Under the pieces are notes generated by a model. The model was not told the origin of the DNA and did not search any database. It was given only the letters and a program-made list of their open reading frames with translations. Positions 16,469-24,552 of a stretch of 64,000 nucleotides of DNA are shown piece by piece. Position 1 is the stretch's first letter. Every line of letters starts with the position of its first letter. Location of the stretch: NCBI RefSeq assembly GCF_000421345.1, contig NZ_ATWV01000013.1, positions 1-64,000 on the forward strand, given 5' to 3'. Origin of the DNA: Treponema bryantii NK4A124 (GTDB taxonomy: Bacteria; Spirochaetota; Spirochaetia; Treponematales; Treponemataceae). The translations under genes were made by a program, and so were the position numbers.

Positions 16469-18664
16469 ATGAAGAAACTGATTTTTATTACAGTAGCCCT
16501 GCTTTCACTGTCACCGATTTTTGCGGCTGCTGCAGATGATAATGCCAGCGGTGTAGACAGATACGCAGTTTATATTGGTTCAAATAAAGGTGGAAAGGGA
16601 CGCGAAGAGCTTTTATATGCCGGCAGCGATGCTCAGAATTTTAAGAAGGCTATGTCAGAAATTGGCGGCGTAACTGAAGATAACAGTTACGTTCTCATTG
16701 ACCCTTCAAAAGAAACAATTGATCAAACCTTAAATAATATCTCACGCAAAATTAATAACAGCCAGAGTCACGCAAAACGTTCTGAGTTTATTTTCTATTA
16801 TTCAGGACATTCTGATGAAAATGCATTGCTGCTTGGAGATATTCCTTACGATTATTCTTCCCTCAAGGCAGCAATTACAGAAGTTCCAAGTGATATTCAC
16901 GTTGTAATTCTTGATTCCTGCTATTCAGGTAACTTTATCCGTACAAAGGGTGGCCAGAAGCGTAAGCCCTTTTTGATTGATGACTCTTCTGTAGTTACCG
17001 GCCACGCATATCTTTCTTCGAGTTCTACAAACGAATATTCACAGGAATCTGATGAAATTGAATCTTCTTACTTTACAAATGCCATGATTACCGGTCTTCG
17101 TGGTGCAGCAGACGCTTCCGGCGACAATAAGGTAACTCTTAACGAGCTTTACTCTTATGCCTTCAACGATACTCTTTCTAAAACAGAATCAAGCAAGGCA
17201 GGCCCTCAGCATCCTAACTACAACATTACTCTTGTAGGTTCGGGAGACCTTGTTCTTTCTGATATTTCTACTGCAGAATCAATGCTTTCTCTTTCAAAGG
17301 AAGCAAAAGGAAAGTTCATTATCCGCGATGCAAACGGAAAATTGATTTCTGAAATAAACAAGGTTGCAGGCCAGCCTATTTTTATGGCTTTGCCGGCTGC
17401 CCAGTATTCTGCAGTAATTATTGATGAATACTCTACAAAGCAGGGCTACTTCGTTCTGGAAAAAGATCAGGTTTATGTACTTGATCAGAATTCTCTTTCA
17501 ACTATCAAACGTAAAACAAACAGAGTTCGCGGTGGTGAAGTAATTGATGATGATGAAATTCTTCCAATTGATGATCTTGAAGAAAACAGCCGCCGGGGTT
17601 CTCGACGCCGTTACGACACAGACAACATGGACGAACTCCCAGAACCGGAAGACGATGATGAACCAAAAATCATAAAGGTTGAAACTATCATGGATAAACC
17701 TTTTGATCCAAACAGTATGAATGTTTTCCACCTTTCTGCTGTGCCGGGTGTAACCTTAGCTGGTTTTGAATCTGAGTCTTCTCTTTTTTCTGTAGGTATA
17801 ATTGGAGCTCTTGATAAGAATATTTATGCCATTCAGCATTCAAATGTCATGAACATTGTTTCAAATAATCTTAATGGTTTACAGTTATCCGGAGTATTTA
17901 ATATCGCAGGCCAGGTTAGAGGTGCTCAGGTAACCGGAGTATTCAACACTTCCGGAGATGTTTCAGGTGCACAGGTTGCCGGAGTTTTCAATACAGCAAA
18001 AGATGTAAATGGTATACAGACTGCCGGATTGTTTAATGTGGCTCAGAAAGTAAACGGTGTGCAGGCAGCTGGCCTTTTCAACTCTGCCAAAGAAGTAAAG
18101 GGCGTTCAGCTTGGTGTTATAAACATTGCTGATTCAAATGACGGTCTTGCAATTGGTGTAATTAATATTATTAAAGATGGTATGCACCACCTGGGCTTCA
18201 ACTGGGATACAAACGGAATGTTTGATATGTTCTTCCAGAGCGGTACAAAGAACCTCTTTATTACAATTGGTGTAGCAACCGATGCTAAAGAATTTTTCTC
18301 TGACAAAGATTGGGATGATTCTACTCGAGTTTACTACGGTGGATTTGGTACTGAATTCAGATTCGGTTTCTCAAGTCTTGATCTGGAATTCCTTGGTAAG
18401 TTTGTTTACAACAGAAATGAATTACCTCAGACAGGAAGTGAAGCTTACGAATATAACTTTGGACAGCTCTTTATTCCATCCTTCCGTCTGACCTTTAATC
18501 CGTTCAGCCTGAAGCATATTGATTTTAGCCTTGGTGCAAGCTTTGATATTCATAACTGGGGTGCAAATGACACTGCCTTCGCATACACATATCATCGCTT
18601 CGGTGATGATGAAGATGATACAACTGTACACCCGGCAGTGTTCATTGGTTTTAAGATTAAGTAA
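16469..18664 (+). CDS. Secreted caspase-family (C14) protease with GVFN-repeat and barrel-like C-terminus
   Basis: The protein (731 aa from ATG 16469, AAGGA 8 nt upstream) starts with a signal peptide (MKKLIFITVALLSLSPIFA). Residues about 30-270 form a caspase-like domain with His114 in YYSGHSDE and Cys151 in LDSCYSG, the expected dyad. Acidic linker residues 355-400 follow. Residues about 470-560 hold five repeats of roughly 21 residues with the pattern GAQVxGVFNxAxxV. The last 170 residues alternate hydrophobic and aromatic residues like a beta-barrel. It is exported to periplasm or outer membrane, unusual for a caspase-like protease. It lies in an operon with a sigma factor and a membrane protein, so it may act in regulated proteolysis. 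The substrate is unknown. Confidence 0.8.
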   Translation: MKKLIFITVALLSLSPIFAAAADDNASGVDRYAVYIGSNKGGKGREELLYAGSDAQNFKKAMSEIGGVTEDNSYVLIDPSKETIDQTLNNISRKINNSQSHAKRSEFIFYYSGHSDENALLLGDIPYDYSSLKAAITEVPSDIHVVILDSCYSGNFIRTKGGQKRKPFLIDDSSVVTGHAYLSSSSTNEYSQESDEIESSYFTNAMITGLRGAADASGDNKVTLNELYSYAFNDTLSKTESSKAGPQHPNYNITLVGSGDLVLSDISTAESMLSLSKEAKGKFIIRDANGKLISEINKVAGQPIFMALPAAQYSAVIIDEYSTKQGYFVLEKDQVYVLDQNSLSTIKRKTNRVRGGEVIDDDEILPIDDLEENSRRGSRRRYDTDNMDELPEPEDDDEPKIIKVETIMDKPFDPNSMNVFHLSAVPGVTLAGFESESSLFSVGIIGALDKNIYAIQHSNVMNIVSNNLNGLQLSGVFNIAGQVRGAQVTGVFNTSGDVSGAQVAGVFNTAKDVNGIQTAGLFNVAQKVNGVQAAGLFNSAKEVKGVQLGVINIADSNDGLAIGVINIIKDGMHHLGFNWDTNGMFDMFFQSGTKNLFITIGVATDAKEFFSDKDWDDSTRVYYGGFGTEFRFGFSSLDLEFLGKFVYNRNELPQTGSEAYEYNFGQLFIPSFRLTFNPFSLKHIDFSLGASFDIHNWGANDTAFAYTYHRFGDDEDDTTVHPAVFIGFKIK

Positions 18665-18666
18665 GG

Positions 18667-20646
18667 CTACTTAGACAGTAAATTATTCAAATGCTTTACA
18701 AACTCAGCAGGTTCTTTTACTTCCATGCCGGCAATCATGAGGGCCTGAGTAAAGAGAACTTCTGAGATGTCGGCAATTACTGCTTCGTCGCTTGTATCCT
18801 TGAGGCGGGCAACAATAGGATGGTCGCCGTTTACCTCGAGAATAGGCTTCAAATCAGGACCTGCCTGGCCCATTGCCTTCATCATCTGAATCATCTGATA
18901 GCTTGGATCGTTTTCGTCTACTACGATACAAGATGGGTTTTCACCTGTGAGGGTCTTGCTAAGTTTAACTTCCTTAACCTTGTCGCCAAGTGCCTTCTTG
19001 ATTTTTTCTGTAACAGGCTTGAATTCTTCTTCCTTCTTTTTAGCCTCTTCCTTGTCACCGCCGAGGTCTTCGTCACTTCCAGAGCGGTTTACAGCCTTGA
19101 GCTCGAACTCGTTCTTGTACTTGCCGAAACCTGGAATTACGATGTCGTCGATATCATCATCCATGATAAGAACTTCAAAGCCCTTGTCTGTGTAAGCTTT
19201 TACAAGTGGATTTGCACGAAGATTCTTTTCGTCACTTCCGCTGATGTAGAAGATTGATTTCTGGTCAGGCTTCATGCGCTGAACGTAGTCTGCAAAGCTT
19301 GTGTAGTTTCCGTCGCCTGTGCCAGATGCATCTGTAGACTTAAAACGAACGATTTCTGCAATTTCGTCGCGGTTTGCATAATCACTGTAGAGACCTTCCT
19401 TCATTGGGCGGTTGAAGTTGCGAACAAACTTTTCCCACTTTTCGATTGCTTTTTTATCGTCGTCTGTGCGCTTGTCTGCTTCAACCTTCTTTGCCTTGTC
19501 TGCAGCCTCGCCCATTTTCTTAAACTCACTTAGCAGCTTCTTTACACTGGCTGATTTGATATTGTCCAGAATGCGGTTCTGCTGAAGGATTTCGCGGCTT
19601 ACGTTCAATGGCAAGTCTTCGCTATCAATAATACCGCGAACAAATCGCAGGTAGCTTGGCAAAAGCTCGCGGTCATCATCAGTGATGAATACTCGCTTTA
19701 CGTACAATTTCAATCCACTCTTGTAATCTGCCTGGTACATATCAAAAGGAGCAGTCTGTGGAACAAAGAACAAAGTAGTATATTCCTGTGTTCCTTCTGC
19801 GTGTGTATGAACATAGTGAAGAGGATCCTGTCCGTCATGGCCGAAGGTCTTGTAGAACTCGTTGTAATCTTCTTCCTTAAGCTCGCTCTTAGAACGCTTC
19901 CAGAGGGCAGAAGCTGAGTTTACCTGGTCAATCTTACTTTCACTGCCGGTTTCTTTTCCCTTGTCATCGTATTTTTTCTGCTCGTAGTGAAGATAGATTG
20001 GGAAGGCAATGTGGTCTGAATACTTCTTAATGAGTTCTTCAATCTTCCAGCGAGAAGCAAACTCCTTACTATCGTCGTTCAAGTGCATTTCGATTGCAGA
20101 ACCTGTAAGCTCTGGCTTATCAAAACCATATTTCTTTGCAGCGGCAGAATCTGCAGCTACTTCTTCAATTTCATAAGAGTTTGTACCGTCACTAGACCAG
20201 TGCCAGATTTTTCCGTCGCCTGCAGCCTTGCGGGTATAAACATCAATCTTTTTAGCAGCCATGAAGGCAGAATAGAAACCTACACCAAACTGACCAATCA
20301 GAGCCGAGTCTTTCGAAGCCTCTGCAGTAAGCTGCTCCATAAAAGCCTTAGTACCAGAGCGGGCAATTGTACCCAGGTTGTTAGTCAAATCCTCGTCTGT
20401 CATACCGATACCGGAATCCTGAACGGTAAGCACAGAATCCTTTTCATCAAAAGTGATATCGATTCTTGGCTCGAACTTGATATTCTTATAAGCCTCATCA
20501 GAAACTGTAAGATACTTTAATTTATCCAGCGCATCAGAAGCGTTGGAAACGATTTCGCGCAGGAAAATGTCTTTATTGGAATAAAGTGAATGAATGATAA
20601 GTTTGAGAAGCTGATTTACTTCTGTCTGGAATTCGTATTTTGCCAT
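18667..20646 (-). CDS. htpG: Chaperone protein HtpG (Hsp90)
   Basis: This 659-residue protein is bacterial Hsp90. The GHKL ATPase has LREIVSNASDALDKLK (residues 30-45), DSGIGMT, GTIARSGT and GQFGVGFYSAF. The middle domain holds FNRPMKEGLYSDY-like and NVSREILQQN with the catalytic-loop Arg. The C-terminal dimerisation domain runs to the end and lacks an MEEVD tail, as usual for bacteria. Length and order fit HtpG. Convergent with the caspase gene, the two stop codons lie 2 bp apart. Its Shine-Dalgarno sequence AAAGGAG is inside a hairpin (20654-20693) that could act as a heat-sensing element. Confidence 0.97.
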   Translation of the reverse strand: MAKYEFQTEVNQLLKLIIHSLYSNKDIFLREIVSNASDALDKLKYLTVSDEAYKNIKFEPRIDITFDEKDSVLTVQDSGIGMTDEDLTNNLGTIARSGTKAFMEQLTAEASKDSALIGQFGVGFYSAFMAAKKIDVYTRKAAGDGKIWHWSSDGTNSYEIEEVAADSAAAKKYGFDKPELTGSAIEMHLNDDSKEFASRWKIEELIKKYSDHIAFPIYLHYEQKKYDDKGKETGSESKIDQVNSASALWKRSKSELKEEDYNEFYKTFGHDGQDPLHYVHTHAEGTQEYTTLFFVPQTAPFDMYQADYKSGLKLYVKRVFITDDDRELLPSYLRFVRGIIDSEDLPLNVSREILQQNRILDNIKSASVKKLLSEFKKMGEAADKAKKVEADKRTDDDKKAIEKWEKFVRNFNRPMKEGLYSDYANRDEIAEIVRFKSTDASGTGDGNYTSFADYVQRMKPDQKSIFYISGSDEKNLRANPLVKAYTDKGFEVLIMDDDIDDIVIPGFGKYKNEFELKAVNRSGSDEDLGGDKEEAKKKEEEFKPVTEKIKKALGDKVKEVKLSKTLTGENPSCIVVDENDPSYQMIQMMKAMGQAGPDLKPILEVNGDHPIVARLKDTSDEAVIADISEVLFTQALMIAGMEVKEPAEFVKHLNNLLSK

Positions 20647-20653
20647 TTAAAAA

Positions 20654-20693
20654 CTCCTTTTGTATTACTTTTAAAAATAATAACAAAAAGGAG
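20654..20693 (-). promoter_or_regulatory. Hairpin that pairs the htpG Shine-Dalgarno: candidate RNA thermometer
   Basis: On the minus-strand RNA, CUCCUUUU pairs with AAAAGGAG, which is the htpG Shine-Dalgarno. The stem continues through G-C and A-U pairs with two single-U bulges to a UUUAAA loop. It is AU-rich, ends 7 nt before AUG and resembles fourU/ROSE-type thermometers. The five U residues after it mean it could also be a terminator of the upstream lipoprotein gene. Confidence 0.5.
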
Positions 20694-20710
20694 CTTTCGG
20701 CAAGTATTTT

Positions 20711-21208
20711 TTATTTTACCTTTATAAACTCTTCCAGCGGATTACCGAAGATGTCTTTATTTTCTCCGTAGAAGTAGTTTTTGGGGCGGATAAGCTCCAG
20801 GTGATATTGCTTTTTTGCTTCCTCGCCTTCTGCGGCTTTTTCTTCCAGTTCGGCTACAGAATAATAAAAATCACCCTGATAAAACTTTACAACCGCACCA
20901 GATTTATACTGACCTACAATTTCGCCGTTTTCATATTTTACACATTCGGCAAAATCAAAATCGATTTTTTTTGAATTGATTTTATAGTTTCCGGTCCACA
21001 CCAGAATATTCGAAGAATCTGCATAAGAAGCGCGCAGCATAACACGGTGATTTGGATAGAGAATCAAATGATGATAATAAAGCTTCATCTGATTGTCATA
21101 ATTCTGCATAATCCATTCGCTGTCGTAAAAAGGGCTTTTCTTTTCGGAAAAACAGCCGGTAAAAAGCAACGCCAAAATAATCAATATAATATAAGCAAAC
21201 TTTTTCAT
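20711..21208 (-). CDS. Small lipoprotein, hypothetical
   Basis: This 165-residue protein begins with a lipoprotein signal, MKKFAYIILIILALLFTGC, with the lipobox Cys at residue 19. The rest is soluble and charged, with strand-rich stretches such as MLRASYADSSNILVWTGNYK and VVKFYQGDFYYSVAEL that would fit a small lipocalin-like or beta-rich fold. No family is recognised. The start at 21208 is chosen because GGAAGGAAG precedes it. A longer frame to 21253 would translate a REP-like palindrome (SSSGLTRRAIH) and is unlikely. It lies 64 bp upstream of htpG on the same strand, so the two may be cotranscribed. Confidence 0.7.
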   Translation of the reverse strand: MKKFAYIILIILALLFTGCFSEKKSPFYDSEWIMQNYDNQMKLYYHHLILYPNHRVMLRASYADSSNILVWTGNYKINSKKIDFDFAECVKYENGEIVGQYKSGAVVKFYQGDFYYSVAELEEKAAEGEEAKKQYHLELIRPKNYFYGENKDIFGNPLEEFIKVK

Positions 21209-21226
21209 CTTCCTTCCATGAATAGC

Positions 21227-21247
21227 TCTTCGGGTCAGGCCCGAAGA
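21227..21247. repeat. REP-like palindrome
   Basis: TCTTCGGG and CCCGAAGA are arms around TCAGG, followed by ATGACA. This belongs to the GGGCTTGACCC-type REP family seen elsewhere in the window. Confidence 0.75.
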
Positions 21248-21255
21248 TGACAAGG

Positions 21256-22161
21256 TTAATACAGCTTTTCGCCAAGCAGCCGCGCCGCAAGACTTACCGC
21301 CAGAATCGCAGTCTGATTACGAAGGTCCAGAATCGGATTCACTTCTACAATTTCCGCAGAGCAAACTTTACCGGTGCCCGCAATTTCTTCCATTAATAGC
21401 AGTGCCTCACGATTTGTAAGTCCACCCGGAAGCGGAATACCTGTTCCGGGCGCAAACATAGGATCCAGCACATCCATATCAAAGCTTACGTGAATAATAT
21501 CAACTTTTTTGAAAAAATCCACAACCTTACCCACAACCTGAGCAAAGCCCTGGCGGTCAATATCGCTCATTGTAAACACGGTAACACCGGCCTGCTTCAT
21601 CAAAAGCTTTTCTCCGGGGTCCAGGTCTCGAGATCCCACAAAGCAGATATTTTCCGGCTCCACCTTCTGCCCTTCAAAATAAAGATTTGTAAGCTCGCTC
21701 AAGCCCAGGCCCGCAGAAGCCGCAAGACATTCTCCGTGAATATTTCCGGTCGGCGAAGTTTCAGCCGTGTTAAAATCACCATGCGCATCGACATAAAGGA
21801 CACCAATCTTTTTTCCCTGTTTTTTTGCAGTAGCAGAAAGGCCCGCCAGCGAACCAAGAACAACAGAATGGTCACCGCCAAGCACAAGAGGAAAGTCACC
21901 CTCAGAAGTAATAATTTCAACCTCAGACGCAAGTCTGTTACAGGCCTTTACTATTGGCTTAAGATATTTAGCCTTTGGATTTCCGGGCTTTTCGTATTCC
22001 TGAGCCGTAAATTTTATGATATCTGTGTGGACATAAGTAGCGTGTCCCAGCGATTCAAGCTTTTCTTTTAATCCCGCCAGACGGATTGCAGAAGGCCCCA
22101 TGTCGGAACCGTGTCTGCTGGCACCAAAGTCCAGCGGCATCTCTAAAATATGAACGTTCAT
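21256..22161 (-). CDS. rocF: Arginase (ureohydrolase family)
   Basis: This 301-residue enzyme is of the arginase family. Binuclear manganese ligands are visible in [11 protein letters not shown] (residues about 92-102), [10 protein letters not shown] (His and two Asp, about 123-132) and [19 protein letters not shown] (about 224-242). The C-terminal [10 protein letters not shown] block completes the active site. It has the length and the GDHSV spelling of arginase rather than agmatinase, so it probably hydrolyses L-arginine to ornithine and urea. It would give the cell nitrogen or a polyamine and proline precursor. It follows no obvious arginine operon. A REP-like palindrome lies on each side. 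Confidence 0.88.
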   Translation of the reverse strand: MNVHILEMPLDFGASRHGSDMGPSAIRLAGLKEKLESLGHATYVHTDIIKFTAQEYEKPGNPKAKYLKPIVKACNRLASEVEIITSEGDFPLVLGGDHSVVLGSLAGLSATAKKQGKKIGVLYVDAHGDFNTAETSPTGNIHGECLAASAGLGLSELTNLYFEGQKVEPENICFVGSRDLDPGEKLLMKQAGVTVFTMSDIDRQGFAQVVGKVVDFFKKVDIIHVSFDMDVLDPMFAPGTGIPLPGGLTNREALLLMEEIAGTGKVCSAEIVEVNPILDLRNQTAILAVSLAARLLGEKLY

Positions 22162-22184
22162 AATTGAATTTTAAGACAAAGAGA

Positions 22185-22270
22185 TTATCGGGTCAAGCCC
22201 GATAATGACACAGACAGTAATGCCCGATAATGACACAGGCAATCAAGTACGATAATGACACGGCAGTAAA
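22185..22270. repeat. REP-like palindrome plus degenerate tandem copies
   Basis: TTATCGGG (22185-22192) and CCCGATAA (22198-22205) flank TCAAG. Half-copies reading CGATAATGACAC recur just after it with short spacers. They lead directly into the large inverted repeat at 22275. Another half-copy, CCCGATAATGAC, follows that element at 22497. Confidence 0.75.
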
Positions 22271-22274
22271 GCCC

Positions 22275-22490
22275 GCAGGGCTTCCGCATTATAAACGCTT
22301 TTCCGTAATGTTGGCGCGAAGGAGCGGGGCGTGGTTCAAAAACACTCTTTTTGTGGCTGCTGCGAAAGCGGCAGTTCAATAGTTTCTATACCACAAAAAG
22401 CGTGTAGCGCATTATTGCGCGGTTTTGAATCACGCAACCGTGACTGGGAGCCAATGTTTTCGTAATTACTTTATAATGCGGAAGCCCTGC
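22275..22490. repeat. 216-bp imperfect palindrome with 20-bp terminal inverted repeats
   Basis: A 20-bp arm (GCAGGGCTTCCGCATTATAA, 22275-22294) is repeated inverted at 22471-22490. Inside it, GCGTGGTTCAAAA and CTTTTTGTGG (left) match the inverted CCACAAAAAGCG and TTTTGAATCACGC (right). The whole element can fold into a long hairpin. There is no plausible ORF. It is nested within REP-like repeats between arginase and the EAL gene and could be a MITE-like element or a structured RNA. Confidence 0.75.
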
Positions 22491-22542
22491 TAATGCCCGA
22501 TAATGACAACCGAAAAAATTCGCTTTTTACATCATTTTAGTT

Positions 22543-22548
22543 TATTAT
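22543..22548 (+). promoter_or_regulatory. -10-like element before a leaderless-type start
   Basis: TATTAT lies 6 nt before the ATG of the EAL gene (22555), with no Shine-Dalgarno sequence. This is one of several such arrangements in the window. Confidence 0.4.
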
Positions 22549-22554
22549 TAGAAT

Positions 22555-24552
22555 ATGGATACATTCGGATTTATTGCCGGAGAAATAAAACACTTTTTAG
22601 ACCTTACAACCCCAATCCAGCTGCAGCTGGTGGCTCTCTCATTTCTGCTTGTTCTGGAAATAATGTATTTTCACCGCAGAAGGCTTCCCATTCTTTCTAC
22701 CCGAACCTTTATAGGCATTTTAATTTTTTCACTCGTATTCATTATTGCAGACACCTCGGTTATTCCTGTTTCAAAGCTTCAATTGCCAAGAAACTGGGGA
22801 ATAAGACTAGCCAGCCAGCTGCGTCTTTATGCATATCTGAATCTCTCTTTGTGCCAGTACCTCTACATAACCTTTCTCCAGGGCAGACGACAGCACATTA
22901 ACATAAAAGACGGACTCAGAATATTTACCATTTACGGATTTGGAGTAATTTCGATTATTAGTGTAAACTTCCTAACAAAAAATGAGCAGCAGGGATTTTT
23001 TGCCTACGATGTAATAAACCTTATCAACAACATCATTTCTCTTTTCTATGCCTCAATGACCCTGATTGAAAGCCGGATCTTCTACAAGAAAAATCCGGAT
23101 TCCTTTTTCCGTGGAAAAAGACGCTATATTTACTGGACCCTTGCCGTCTGGATTATCATAGTAGTAATTCAAATCATACAATCAAGAACGACAATTTCCA
23201 GCATCGGCGTTGCGGCCATGTGCTTTTTGATATATATGGGTCTGGAAACTCCGGGTAACTATATTGACCACGATACCGAAGCCATGAATTCCACAGCCCT
23301 GCGACTCTTTTTGCAGGACTATATCAGCCATAAAAAAGTTTTCTTTATTCTCAATATTGATATAGAAGATTATGAATCAATAGAAGAACAGTTTGGAGAA
23401 AATATAGCTACAGCCCTGATTTCAAAGGTAAGTGAGTTTGCACTAAAATCCTTTACCTTCCCGGTTTTTCATGTGGCTCCAAATTCCATTACTCTGATTG
23501 TGCCAAATAACAAACGTCTTGAACATAATTTTTATATTGATGTAATTTTAAAGCGCTTAAAGGAGAGACTGGAGCAGGCCTGGTTTGTAGGAGAAAACAG
23601 TTTTTATCTTTCTTCTCACTGCGACTTCATTGTTTACCCTGATGATTTGAATAAAGAAATCTCCATTCATGAATTTATGAGTCTTATTAATGAATGGCAC
23701 TTTTATTCAAAAGACTTAGGCTTTGTCCGCCAGGCAAATCCGGAGCTGGTAAAAAATCGAAAACGTCATAATAAGATTGTAAAGCTTGTCCGCGAGGCCA
23801 TAGATACCGACGGAATAGAAATGTACTATCAGCCGATTTACGAAGTTCAGTCTAAAAAATTTACGAACTTTGAAGCTCTGGTCCGCCTTAAAGATAATAA
23901 AACCTACGGCTACATCAGCCCTGAAGAATTTATTCCACTGGCAGAAAAGCATGGCCTTATTATGAGGCTTTCAGACAGAATTTTTAATCAGGTTTTTGAT
24001 TTTGTTGCTTCAAATAAAATTGCAGATAAGGGAATAAGCCATATTGAAGTAAATCTTTCGGGCCTGCAGTCTGTAGATGCAGCTCTTCCGGAACAGATGA
24101 CCCAGCTGCTCAGAAAATATGAGTTAAACCCAAATATCGTGAATCTTGAAATTACAGAATCAATTGCCATTACTTCAAGCTTTATGCTTAAGAAGAATAT
24201 GGACGAGCTTAAAAAAATAGGCTGTACCTTCTCTATGGATGATTTTGGTACGGGCTATTCAAACCTGTCGCAAATGGCAAAAATTGACTATGAGCTTATA
24301 AAGATTGATAAGAGCCTTTTGTGGCCCTGCTTTGACAAAAATAACCCGGTTCAGGAAAATGCAAAAATCATTCTTGATAACATGATTACAATGATTTTAA
24401 GTCTTGGAAAGAAAATTGTTGTAGAAGGCGTAGAAACAAAAGAGCAGCTGGATTATCTGGAAAAGATGGGCGTAACCTACATTCAGGGCTTCTACTTTTC
24501 CAAACCGCTTCCAGCTGCCGACTACCTCAAATTCCTTGAGGAAAAAAATTAA
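22555..24552 (+). CDS. Membrane c-di-GMP phosphodiesterase (degenerate GGDEF plus EAL)
   Basis: This 665-residue protein has about seven N-terminal TM helices (residues 20-225), a degenerate GGDEF-like domain (about 255-385) and an active-looking EAL domain (about 400-660). The EAL domain has FEALVRL at residue 439, PEEFIPLAEKHGL, NLSGLQS, EITES, SMDDFGTGYSNLS, LIKIDKSLL and VVEGVETKEQL, which covers the metal and catalytic residues. The GGDEF part has no GGDEF signature, so it is probably regulatory. It should hydrolyse c-di-GMP to pGpG in response to a membrane or external signal. It is monocistronic, convergent with the acyl-CoA synthetase (4-bp overlap of ends). Confidence 0.9.
   Translation: MDTFGFIAGEIKHFLDLTTPIQLQLVALSFLLVLEIMYFHRRRLPILSTRTFIGILIFSLVFIIADTSVIPVSKLQLPRNWGIRLASQLRLYAYLNLSLCQYLYITFLQGRRQHINIKDGLRIFTIYGFGVISIISVNFLTKNEQQGFFAYDVINLINNIISLFYASMTLIESRIFYKKNPDSFFRGKRRYIYWTLAVWIIIVVIQIIQSRTTISSIGVAAMCFLIYMGLETPGNYIDHDTEAMNSTALRLFLQDYISHKKVFFILNIDIEDYESIEEQFGENIATALISKVSEFALKSFTFPVFHVAPNSITLIVPNNKRLEHNFYIDVILKRLKERLEQAWFVGENSFYLSSHCDFIVYPDDLNKEISIHEFMSLINEWHFYSKDLGFVRQANPELVKNRKRHNKIVKLVREAIDTDGIEMYYQPIYEVQSKKFTNFEALVRLKDNKTYGYISPEEFIPLAEKHGLIMRLSDRIFNQVFDFVASNKIADKGISHIEVNLSGLQSVDAALPEQMTQLLRKYELNPNIVNLEITESIAITSSFMLKKNMDELKKIGCTFSMDDFGTGYSNLSQMAKIDYELIKIDKSLLWPCFDKNNPVQENAKIILDNMITMILSLGKKIVVEGVETKEQLDYLEKMGVTYIQGFYFSKPLPAADYLKFLEEKN

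Noticed and set aside
16469-18664. Caspase gene as an anti-phage defence system
   Set aside because: It has a signal peptide and a sigma/anti-sigma-like context, with no sensor or effector partner known from defence systems.
20083-20520. ORFs opposite htpG
   Set aside because: htpG has all family motifs across the region, so the opposite frames are shadows.
21209-21253. Longer N-terminus of the small lipoprotein
   Set aside because: The extra residues translate a REP-like palindrome, while the lipoprotein signal and ribosome site support the start at 21208.
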